From assembly GCF_049634645.1 (NCBI RefSeq), contig NC_134711.1, positions 140,824,105 to 140,888,104 on the forward strand: a stretch of 64,000 bases of DNA, written 5' to 3'. The notes beneath the pieces were generated by a model. It did no database searches. It worked only from the letters and a program-made list of their open reading frames with translations, and had not been told where the DNA came from. Below, piece after piece: positions 26,001 to 38,000 of this stretch. Both the position numbers and the translations under genes were made by a program. This DNA is from Pelodiscus sinensis. Its lineage: Eukaryota > Chordata > Testudines > Trionychidae. How positions within the stretch are numbered: the stretch's first letter is position 1; each line of letters begins with the position of its first letter.

Positions 26001-29000
26001 AGTTGACCTCCCACTGTGGGGCTGCCACAGAAAATCGATGTGAAGTACGTTGACTCCAGTGACACAATTCACATCGCTGGAGTTGTATATTTTGAATCAA
26101 TTTTTTTCTGCCAGTGTAGTCCTGGCCTTAGTTGAGGAAAGATAGTTGTGGGTTCTCCTCATCACTGCCACAGAATACCTGCATGGCCTTGGGAAAGTTT
26201 TAGAACAATTCCATTGCCATATTTTTGGGATCATCAACTTTAGGTACTTCTGGGTCACTGAAGTTATAACAGGAATAAATGTAGCACGAGGCCTGATTTT
26301 CAGAGGTGCTGAATATCTAGAACTCCAAATGAAATCAAGACATTTGCAGCTGCAGATTCTCAGCAACTCCAACAATCAGGCCATGAACCCTGAGTGAGGT
26401 TGCAGAGATGGCGTTTAAAAAACAAACATTTTTTTTCTCATCATCTGGATATATTTGAAATTTGATCATTACCATACAATAAACATGGAAACCTACACTG
26501 CCATTTCTACAATCACATTTCACTGATGAAATGCACTTTAATCTCTCTTTGTCGTAGTTTCAACATCTATTAAATGGGGATAACAACAGTTATCTATCTC
26601 GCATTGGAAGAACGGTTACTAGTTTAGGCTCAAAGTATTTTGATAAATATAACCTTAGGGTATGTCTGCACTACATGGCTCCGTCGACAGAGCCATGTAG
26701 ATGAGCTTTGTAGACATAGCAAAATAAAGTGGCGATTTAAATAATCACCGCTTCATTTAAATCAAAATGGCTGCCGCCCTGTGCCGATCAGCTGTTTGTC
26801 GACTCAGTGAGGTAGTCTGGACGCTCGGTGGTCGACATCAAAAGCCTTTGTTGACCGCCCCGATAAACCTCATCCCACGAGGCATGACAGGGCAGTTGAC
26901 AAAGGCTTTTGATGTCGACCGCCAAGCATCCAGACTACCACGCTGAGCCAACAAACAGCTGATCGGCACAGCGCGGCAGCCATTTTGATGTAAATGAAGC
27001 GGCAGTTATTTAAATCGCCGCTTCATTTTGCTATGTCTACAAAGCTCATCAGCATGTCTCCATCGACGGAGCCACGTAGTGCAGACATACCTTTAGATTT
27101 TGGGTTTCAGGCATTTATTTGTTTTTTCTTCAAGTGCCATATCCTATGAAGTTTTTTCCCTCCTTAAATTTTTTTGGGTATTTACAACATTATGTTGGGC
27201 TGGACCTCACATATTTTTCTAGGAATTTGTTTAAGAATGGTCTTTTTTTTTTTTTAAAACAACACTTAGAAGAAAACAGACCAACCTGCAATTCATTTTT
27301 CCTTCTCAATATTCAAGACATAGGTCTCAGACTCACTATTCCTATGTGAGAGAAAGATATTTGGATACAACTATGCTATAATCTGTCTAATAACTATGCA
27401 TTTGTAGTTGTAGAAGCTGAACAAAAGAAGAAAGCTAAAGCTATCAAGGACCTGGAAACATTCTGGAAATACTTGGAGCCAGTTCTGAACAGTGGGAAAC
27501 ACGGATCAACTCTCTTTGATGTTGCCAGACTTCATCACGTGGTAAAGGAAAATACCTTTCCTCCAGACTGGACTAACAGTGAAATGATGGTTAGTAGTTT
27601 CCTCTTTCACAATGAGCTGCACATTCAGTTTTTATAGCATTTAACACCAATTTAAGTACAGTGGAGATCTGAGTTGTGTGTGTCTGTAAAACCCTGAACC
27701 CCAGACTAAAGGGTTTACAGAACATACAAACTATACCTACAGAGATTGTAATTTCCTTGAATGAAAGCCATTTATTTTCTATGCCTTAAAAACTTGCTGG
27801 GTGTACCTATAGAGTTTCTATGTTTTTTGAACCAATGCGTCAGTGAGTTTCTAAATTGGGCCATGGCTACAGAGTTTGTAATCTCCTTGCAATATAATAC
27901 TAAACTAATGCATTGTGTGTGTGGAAGCACTTCATTAGAGGTTCAAACACTGGTAGTGAACAATTCCAAAATTACAGTGCCAGCCCTTTCACAATAGATC
28001 TGGGTCCTAACTGTCATTGACAGCAAATGAAAATGAGGGAAATATTTTTTTAAATGGAATGTCTGTGCAAGCGGCTGTTGAGATATGATGTTTTAATGCA
28101 GTGTTTCTCAACCTTTTTTTTAATAAGGTACCCCTTTTTCAAATAAAAAAATTGTAAGTACCCCCAGTACCTACAGTTTTCAGACACACGCATATTTTTC
28201 TACTATGGCAACACATTTGTTCTTCTTCGAGTGGCCCCGTGGGTGCTCCACTCTAGGTGTCGGGTCCGTCCCGGCGCCACTGATTGGAAGATTTCAGAGC
28301 CATACCGGGCCGGGCCGCGCATGCTCTCTGCGCTGCTGGTCATTCGCGCCCTTTCCAACGGTCGCGGCTCGGCCCCCCCGCCAGTTCCTCTCAACCGTCC
28401 TCGGTTGCTGACGGAAAAGGCGATCTCTCTGCGGTCGCTTGCCTTGTTCTCCTTAAAAAAAAAAAAAAAAAAAAAACCATTAGTCTGTAAATAGTTTGAC
28501 CCTTTCCTGTAGTTAGTTAGTTATTAGTCTTTGTTTAGTTAGTTAGAAAGGAAACAGAACATAGTTAGTCAGTTGCGCGCTGAAGCGCTTTTTACTGGTC
28601 AGTTTCACCGCCATGTCCGGATTACCCGGCTTTAAGCGGTGCGGACAATGTAAGGAGGCAATGCCTGCTTCTGATGGGCATAGTCTCTGTTTTCGTTGCT
28701 TGGGGGAGTCTCATATCCCAAGCAAGTGCGCCCACTGCTCTAAATTGACTCCGAGGGCAAGAAGAGACAGGGATCTCCGCCTCAAACTTCTGCTCTGTGA
28801 CAAGGCTCTTCAGCCATCAAACCCTCTGCAGCAGGAGTCTTCACAAACCCCAAAAAGAAGGGCATTATCTCCTTCAGCAGCCGGAGCAAAAAAGAAAAAA
28901 GCCTCCCCTGCCCGATCCCTGCCAGCGGTCCCTCTCCCCCCGGTGAATCAGGGAGACCGGGGATCGGACAACAGCCGCTCCGCGGCTAAGTCAATTTCTC

Positions 29001-32000
29001 AGCCGCGATCTGCAAAACAGGGCAAGCATCGCACTGCGTCTGCCCCACCGCCAGTCTCCCCTCTCCATAGGGAGCACGAGCGGGATTCGACCCCTTCGGG
29101 GAGTAAGCGGCCTCGGCTAACAGCGCCGCCGGATAAGTCATCGTCCCTGGAACGGCGGGACATGCAGGGGTCAGCAACGGAGTCGGCTGCCCAAGCGGTC
29201 ACCGAAGCGGTGCCGCTTACCGTTCCGCGGGAACGCGCTCCTTCGGCACCAGACAGACGGCACCGGGAGAACCCGGCACCGCAGAGCGAGGACCCGGTTC
29301 CGTCAAGGCAGCCGGCACCGGAACCTGTCAGCGGCCCCGCAACACACCCGGTGCCGCAGGAGTCATCTGCATCGGCACCGAGAGAGTCCTCGCAATCAGC
29401 TAGACTGCAAACAGCCTCTCCCTCCTCTCATGAGTCAGGCTCCCCATCTGTTAAGGAGGTTTATCGCAGCACAGCATGACACTCTGCAAGTGCTAAAGGG
29501 CATTCATCAGTCCATGCAAGGGCATCTGGGAAGTCGATCCCTAGGGATCATTCCTTGTCTCCCTCTCCTGTGCATTCAACATACTCTTCCCCACCTCAGT
29601 ATTCGGGATCGGGGAGAGAACCTTACTATCCAAGACATAGGTCCTCACGTTCCCCGCAACGAAGATCTTCCCACTATTACAGAAACACATCTCGTTCTCC
29701 GAGTTACTCTCCTCCAAGGTCTCACCATACTAGACATGGTAGCAGATATGCATCCAGGAGACCATCCCCTGATTCTGTTTATCGTTACCACAGGGGTTAT
29801 TACACGGGGAGGCAGGACAGATCACCGTCCCACTCGTGTTCGTGTTGTTGCCGTCGGTCATCTTACAGACGCCATTCACAACCGGCCTCTGAGCATCGGC
29901 GCTCGCAGTCACCCAGACCACCTCCTAGTGCCACCTCAATTTCGGTCCTGTCGGAGCCTGAAGAGGGCCAGATATCGGACACAGATGATCGGCCTCCGCA
30001 AGCTTCATCGCAGGATGCTCAGTCTTCTTTCCCCGACGACGCGGTTTTTGCTATGGACTCCTCACCACCAGATGACACCAGAGAATTTCAGGACCTCTTT
30101 AAAAGGGTAGCACAATCACAGGAGGTTCAGTTAGCGGACGTGAACGTGAAGCAATATAAATTACTGAAGAATTTGCACCCTAGACAGCAATCCAAGGTAG
30201 TTTTACCGCTGGACGAGGCAATTCTGGAACCAGCCACAGAAATTTGGAAGACGCCGGCTTCCACTACTCCATCCTGCAAGCGAGCAGAAAAGAGATACTT
30301 CATATCTTCGAAGGGTGCTGAGTTCCTTTTCACTCACCCTCAGCCAAACTCGTTGGTTGTGGATGCAGCTCTTCAAAGAGCTAAGAACCCGCAAGTAAGA
30401 AACTCGGCAGCAGACAAGGACGCAAAGAGATTGGACATATTCGGCAGGAAAGTGTACTCCTCTTCAACTCTTCTCCTCCGGATTGCAAATTACTCAGCGT
30501 TGCTCTCCAATCATAGTTTTGACAACATTGCAAAATTATCGGAAATTGCTCAGCGAATTTCCGAAACGGACAAAGTACTTCTCCGAGCTATACTGCAGGA
30601 AGGCTACGCATGTGCCAGAGCAGGCTTGCAAATCGCCATGGATGTGGCGGACACAGCGGCTCGATCAATCGCAACAGCAGTTTCCATGAGAAGAGCTTCA
30701 TGGCTTGCGACCGCTGCCGTACCGAAAGAATTACAGTCTAAGGTCGAGGATCTTCCGTTCGACAGAATCAAGCTGTTTGCGGAGAAGACGGACGAGGTGC
30801 TCCACACGGGTAAAGATTCCCGGGCTACCTTACGTACCCTCGGGATGTATGTTCCACCTTTCCGTCGTAAACGCTATTTCCCATTCCAAAGACGTTACGA
30901 TTACCAGTTCCGCAGACAACAAAACCGTCCATACGATCAGAACCGGTCCAAGCAAAGGACACAGCGCAGACGCCCTCAGCCACCCAGGGTGAATAACGCA
31001 GGAGCACCCAAGCAGCAAGTTTGACTTTCAGGTCAAGGGCACGCCGGTCGTTCCAGTAACAGTCAGAGGCACCACTCCCATTTTCAAACATCGGTTGCGA
31101 CCCTACTGCCATCAGTGGGTGGCCATATCATCGGACAGATGGGTGTTGGAAGTGATAAAATTCGGACTCACCATCCCATTTACATCCCTCCCTCCTCCTA
31201 CCCCTCCCACCCCGTCCCTTTTCAGGGACCCTTCTCACGAGGCCCTCCTAAAACAGGAGGCCTATCGCCTGTTGGAAATCGGAGCAATAGAAAGGGTCCC
31301 AGACCAATTCAGGGGAAAAGGATTTTATTCAAGGTACTTCCTGACTCAAAAGAAAACAGGGGGTTGGAGACCCATACTCGATCTACGGGAGTTAAACCGT
31401 TATCTGCGAAAGCAGCGGTTCAAGATGGTGACTCTGACTACAATAATCCCTTCTCTAGACACCGACAACTGGTTCGTAGCCCTCGACCTCCAAGACGCCT
31501 ACTTTCATGTGGCCATACACCCGGCGCACAGACGTTTCCTGCGATTTGTTATAAACAACAAGCACTTTCAATACTGTGTCCTCCCGTTCGGGCTGGCTTC
31601 AGCTCCAAGAGTCTTTTCAAAGACGCTTGCCGTTGTCGCCGCCCATCTTCGTCGTCTCGGAGTCATCATATTCCCTTACCTGGACGACTGTCTCATAAAG
31701 GGAAGGACGGCACAAGAGACAACTCGAATGCTTTCAAAAGTCATAGAGACTTTCAACTCACTCGGGTTGATAATAAACGAACAAAAGTCCACGCTAATTC
31801 CAACACAAAACATAAAGTTCATAGGAGCGGTTCTCGACTCCTGCACGGCGAGAGCATACCTGCCCACGGACAGATTCCAGGCAATAAAAGACCTGGTCAA
31901 TCTTCTCCAAAAAACCACAACAATCTCAGCACATACTTGCCTGCGATTGCTCGGCCACATGGCGGCGGCCACCTTTGTAGTCCCGCATGCACGTCTCCAT

Positions 32001-35000
32001 TTAAGGAACTTACAGCACTGGCTGTCAACGGTGTATGTCCCCATGAGACACGACATACGCAAGTTGGTTACTCCTCCATCCCATGTACACAGGTCCCTCC
32101 GATGGTGGACGAGCCCATTAAACATCCTCACGGGAGTACCGTTTCACCAACCTCAGCCATCGGTTCAATTAACATCGGACGCTTCACTCATCGGATGGGG
32201 TGCTCACATGAACGGGGAGCGCATCCAGGGACAATGGTCTCACACCGAGAGGCGTCTTCATATCAACCAGCTAGAGTTGAGGGCGATCTTTTTGGCATGC
32301 AGACACTTCCTCCCCAGTCTGAGAGGCAAAACAGTCAGAGTGTTGACAGACAACGTAGCGGCGATGTACTATATAAACAGGCAGGGAGGGGCAAGATCAC
32401 GTTCCCTATGCGCAGAAGCGGTACGATATTGGAACTGGTGCATACAGAACAACATAAGCATAACAGCGTCATACTTACCTGGCATAGCCAATGTCATTGC
32501 CGATTCCCTCAGCAGATGCTTTCCCACGGACCACGAGTGGGAGCTGAGGCTGGACGTACTCCAGGGAATCTTCTGCAGATGGGGAACACCCCTGGTAGAC
32601 CTTTTTGCGACGTCTGTCAACAAAAAGTGCCGCCTCTTCTGCTCCAGGGCGGGGATCGGCAAAGGATCCCTCGGCGATGCGCTCCTGACCAATTGGAAAA
32701 AGTCGCTACTGTACGCTTTTCCACCAACAGTCCTCATTCCCAGAGTAATAGAGAAAATCAGGACGGAGAGGGCGACAGTAATTTTAATAGCACCAGCCTG
32801 GCCGAGGCAGGCATGGTACCCATTCCTACACAGGATGTCACTTCGACAGCCATGGCCTCTGCCCTTGTATCGAGACCTCCTCTCTCAAGATCGGGGGGCT
32901 CTTCTTCACCCCAAACTAGAAACATTGCACTTGACAGCGTGGCTCCTAACTGGCTTACGCTAGATGAAAACCTCTGTTCAAGCCAGGTCAGGTCCATATT
33001 GATACATAGCAGGAGGACATCTACGCGAAATACTTACCTGGCAAAATGGCGTAGATACTCTCTCTGGTGTCTCCAGAATAACGTTCAACCATTGACTGCT
33101 CCTCCACAACACATCCTCGAGTACATCCTTCATCTCCGAAATGCTAAGCTTTCTCTGGCATCCCTCAGAGTTCACCTAGCAGCCATCAGTGCCTTCCATC
33201 ACCCGATACAGGGTTATTCGGTGTTCTCTCACCCGATGTTAAAACGATTTCTAAAAGGTCTAGCCAATATGAGCCCACCTCGAAGGCCGCCTCCTCCGTC
33301 GTGGAACCTCGACCTGGTACTCGATACAATTATGTATCCCCCATTCGAGCCTCTGGCATCTGTATCTTTACAGATGCTAACCATGAAGACCGTCTTCTTG
33401 CTCGCTATAACTTCAGCTCGTAGAGTTAGTGAGTTAGGGGCGATAATGGCAAACCTCCCTTTACTTCTTTCTCGAAGGACTTGGTAACGTTACGTTTACA
33501 CCCAGCGTTCATACCCAAAGTAGCTTCATCATTTCATATCAATGAACCGATCGTCCTTCCTTCCTTTTACCCTAAGCCACACTCCTCAACGAGGGAAGCC
33601 CTGCTACATACACTGGACGTTAGGCGGGCTCTTTCATTTTACATAGACAGAACCCGTCAGTGGAGACGAACAGATAGACTTCTAATATCGACAGCGAACC
33701 GATCTAAGGGTACTGCACTTTCCACTCAGCGCATTGCCAAGCTTATCACCCTGTGCATTACCACATGCCACTCCATTCGGGATAAACCCTTGTCTTCGCA
33801 GCCGCGAGCACACTCGACTAGAGCAGTGGCGACATCTACAGCCTTTGCCAGAGGAGTTCCTTTAGCCGATATTTGCAGGGCAGCCACTTGGGCTTCCAGC
33901 TCGACATTTATGAGGCATTATGCTATAGTTCAGAAATGGGGGGCGGACCATTCAGTAGCTTCCGCTGTCCTTTCAACAGTAGATCCTAAGTAACCCGGAG
34001 CGCTCTTAGTTCCGACTACTGCTTTATAGTCACCTAGAGTGGAGCACCCACGGGGCCACTCGAAGAAGAAGGGGAAGTTACTCACCTTGTGTAGTAACGA
34101 TGGTTCTTCGAGATGTGCCCCGTGGGTGCTCCACGTCCCGCCCTCCTCCCCGCTCCGGGTTGTTTTCTGTCTTTATCTTCCAGAGACCGAGCGGTGAGAG
34201 GAACTGGCGGGGGGGCCGAGCCGCGACCGTTGGAAAGGGCGCGAACGACCAGCAGCGCAGAGAGCATGCGCGGCCCGGCCCGGTATGGCTCTGAAATCTT
34301 CCGATCAGTGGCGCCGGGACGGACCCGACACCTAGAGTGGAGCACCCACGGGGCACATCTCGAAGAACCATTGTTACTACACAAGGTGAGTAACTTCCCC
34401 TTTAAACAACTTAATTGTAGCCGGGTGGTTGATGAAATTTTTGCGTATAAAAAGTAAAAAATAATAAAGCACTGTAAAACTGAAAACAAAAATTTGGTTT
34501 TCTCCAAGTTTCAGTTGTGTTGATGTACCCCCCCCAAGACTTCTCTCAAGTACTTCCAAAGGGTACTTGTACTGCTGGTTGAGAAACACTGTCTAATGCA
34601 CATTCCACTTTGTCTCTAGTGGGTTTTTTCCAAATCATGCTTCAAGTGCATACACAATTAATTATGACCACTGATCCTCCTTCTTAAGGACTAATCACTG
34701 ACTAGGATCCCACCAGCACTTCTTTCATCTGCAGCTCAGAACTCTTTTCCCAAGTTTCTTGTCTTATTCTTGTGCAGATTGAATTTTCTTTTTCTGTTCT
34801 TCATTTCTAGGATTTCCTTTCTGCCTGTATCCTCAGCTCCTCCTCCCCACTCAATCTTTTTTCCTTCTCTTCCATTTCCTTTCAGAGCAACATTGACTCT
34901 GTTCAACAAGGTCACTTAATCCTGTACCACATGGAGGATCTCCCTCCCCACGGTACCACTTCAAATACAGCAGAACTCAGCATGGCTGCAGTATAAACAA

Positions 35001-38000
35001 GGAAGTACCCTTTGCTAAAAAGTAATTTTATACCCTACTCTATTTTGGCAAGGAACAGTGAGAAATAATAGAGAAAGCCCAGGCAGAGGCAAGGTGTTCC
35101 TACTCGGGATCTTTACCATGTCTAGGGATTCACTGTCTCCCTGTTCATATTAGATGAGGGGGAAAAAATCCTAAACTACCCGAATACAGTCCATAATTTC
35201 TCCCAGTTTATTTGTGGTTTATAATAATAGGGTTAGAGGACAGACTATTTCCTCCCAACGCTTATATTAATTGATTAAATCCTGCAAATAAACCATCAGT
35301 GACCTAGTAGGTATCCCCAAACCTGAAGGGGTCAATTCTACAGTGGCTTCTAAGGGTGCATGTACACTGCACCATTATTTCGAGATAACTAGCATTATTT
35401 TGAAGTAACAGTGCGAGCATCTACACAGCCATTCCATTATTTCAAAATAAATTCAAAATAACGGACAGCATATTCCGAAATCTGTAAACCTCATTCTACG
35501 AGGAATAGCGTCTATTCCAAAATAGCTATTTCACTCCACTGCTGCTATTTCAAAATAGCCCCTCACCGGGGCCGTTCTAAGTTATTCCTCCCCAGTGCCT
35601 CCTGGGGCCTTTAAATCGAGATAGCACGTCTACATTAAGGAAGCCTGCCTCGGACTAATTTTGAGGCTTCCCTGCAGTGTAGATATGCTATTTTGGAATA
35701 ACTATTCTGGAATAGCTTATTCCGAAATAGCTGTGCAGTGTAGACATATCCTAAGACATGCCTTAGAAATGTCTCATTGTGGAAACCTGTGGAACTGCTA
35801 TTTGAAGTTCAGTCCACATGGCATTATTTTCTTCACGTGACTGAGATTCGATGTCCATTCTGGGAGAACAGTTCTTCAGTCATTCAGTTAAAATCCTCTC
35901 CTTTTCATCTTTTTTATGGATCTGTTGTTCCTTATAATTAGGGTATTCAAAAGCATATTTGCTGTCAGTGCTGCCACAAAGGGAGAGAAAAAATACCTGT
36001 ACTGGAGTTCTCTGAGTAGATTGAAACTATCAATTTATGTTCCTCAATTTCTTAGAGACCAAGAGACCAATCAATATAAGCTCTAAAGAACTGGGGAGTG
36101 TTTGTAGAGCTTTAAAGAAATTCATAGAAAGGACACTGAAGCACTTAGGACCATATCATACATCAGATATAATATCCAACTACAGTGTATTTTGTGCCCA
36201 TGTGACTCTGGACAGCCCTTCATCCCTTTAATGTTCCTAACTTCCTCTGTGAAGTCTTCACTGAGGTTACTACAGCTCTGAACTGTATGTGTGGGGAGGA
36301 CTCAAATGAAGGACTGTCAGGCATGCTATTTGGAAGAACAGAGATTGATGTATAAAAAGAATAAATGACCTTTATTCAGGTTTACCTATTTTGAAAATGT
36401 GTCTTGTTACAAATATAAAACTTTCCCAAAACACCCTTCTGTGCCCCAAAAGTCCAAGTGGCAAGTTTTAGGCAGGTTTTTTATCTTTTACAAAGTGTGT
36501 ATGTGTTGGGTGAACGGATGGCATGGATTTGATCTTAGAAACTCTCGTCTTATCCTTATCCTATTTTTCTTCTTAAACTCTGGCACTTCATGTTGCTTCT
36601 TAAGTCTGCAGAATCTCATTTTATTTATAATAATTGCAAGTTCAGAACATTCCAACAAACTTTAATTAAGATGTAACAATGTCCTAGTAACCATTGATGA
36701 ATAATACAAACAAATATGAGGAGGTTTCTAAATCAACCATTATTGATAGATGCTTTGGATTGGAGAAAAGAGAAGAAACAGTATTAGTATTAGTGTAGTA
36801 GTAGAAGAAGAAGATTCTTTTTTAAAAATAACTCCCCCTGAACTTTCCAACATCCTGTTGTTCAAAAATAATTTGCCTTATTAATCTTGAATTCTCCTGT
36901 CATAAAGACAAAGAATTTCAAAAGTGATGAGTGATTTTGCATGTCTAACTTGAGACACTTAAAAAGCCTGAGTTTCAGAAAGTGTGTGCTTAGCATTTAT
37001 GTAAAATCAGGTACCTGCAAGATGTCTCAAGTTTGAGAACCTAAAGCTGGCATCTAAATCACTATATTTTATTTTATTTTATTTTATTTTATTTTATTTT
37101 TTGACCCAAGTGGATGGGTAAATTGACATACAAAATGGGTGCTCCAAACAGGTCAGAGCTAAGAAAACTGAATGCATTCATTCTTCCCAGTATAGGGAAA
37201 AGAACCAAAAGCAACAACACACACCATAGGTTACCATAAATAACTTTATAAGGCTGTCAGCCAAATATAATATTAGATTCACTTGCCAGATCTGAGCCAG
37301 AGCTTCTCTGACTAACCCCCTTTCTCTTCAAGTTTCATTTTTCTTATTCTGTCTCCTGTGGTTCTGATTCGTATTTACTAACCTGTTGCACCCATGACTG
37401 TAGCAGGAGTTAGCTGATCTAACTGTTCCATTCATTAGCAGCCCAGCAGTGATTCAGATTAGCTTTTTGCATACACCCTGTATGTGCATTGGTCTATTTG
37501 TCCTAATTCTAATTTTCTGGAAGGAAAGAAAAAAAATTACCTTTCACACTGTATTCATATAGCATATACTTCTACCATTCAGAACATGGAAGCCTAGTAC
37601 AGGAAAGAGATAATCTCAAAAGGTTAAAGTCTCTTGATTTTACACACAGTCTTAATAGTGTTGTCTGTCAAAAAATGTCATAAAAAGACTTACTTTTGTT
37701 TTGCCCCAGAAAAAGTTAAATTGAGTCAATTCTAAAAATCTATAATATCATTTCTGTGATGCCTCACACACACAGAGAAAAATATGACCAACCCAGCTAA
37801 TATCAAGTGAAGCTTGAGAAAGCCTCAGGTTGGAATTAGATATCTGGCCTCAGGTGAAGCCAGTTTCATGGTGATGGCAAATCCTGTGTGATAGTGGTTT
37901 TTTTTAACTCTTTCCACTACATTATTCAGTGTTTAGTAAAATCCACAGTAAAACACAAAGTAGGAATAAGAGCCTCCGGAAAAGGGCGCTTTTTCCGGAG

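Larger units (their letters stand above)
28220..34400 (+). mobile_element. Nearly intact DIRS retrotransposon
   Basis: DIRS elements copy themselves through reverse transcription and integrate a circular intermediate with a tyrosine recombinase, so they make no target duplication. This 6181-base copy has the whole layout: left end, gag-like frame (28613-31024), reverse transcriptase/RNase H/methyltransferase-like frame (31095-32963), overlapping recombinase frame (from 32813 to 33993), internal complementary region (34033-34134), and right end in inverted orientation. Ends are set by the internal region, which joins copies of both termini. No direct duplication flanks it, as expected. Two lesions are seen: one stop in the gag frame and one frame change in the recombinase. 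It is GC-rich compared with its AT-rich surroundings, which fits a recent arrival. Confidence 0.93.
28100..34591. mobile_element. hAT relic split by a DIRS insertion
   Basis: Left end AGTGTTTCTCAACCTTTTTT (28100) and right end GGTTGAGAAACACTG (34577-34591) are inverted repeats of the hAT type. The flanks TTTAATGC (28092-28099) and TCTAATGC (34592-34599) are an eight-base target duplication with one mismatch. The hAT sequence itself is only 28100-28219 and 34401-34591 (about 310 bases). Everything between is a complete DIRS element. The hAT copy is therefore the older of the two. Confidence 0.82.

Noticed and set aside
29430..30110. Frame of 226 codons over the gag-like gene
   Set aside because: It is an alternate phase of the Ser/Arg-rich gag-like coding sequence and has no motif of its own.
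31115..32800. Long plus-strand frame overlapping the DIRS polymerase
   Set aside because: Its first half is only the alternate phase of the polymerase gene; just the part after about 32813 is the genuine recombinase frame.
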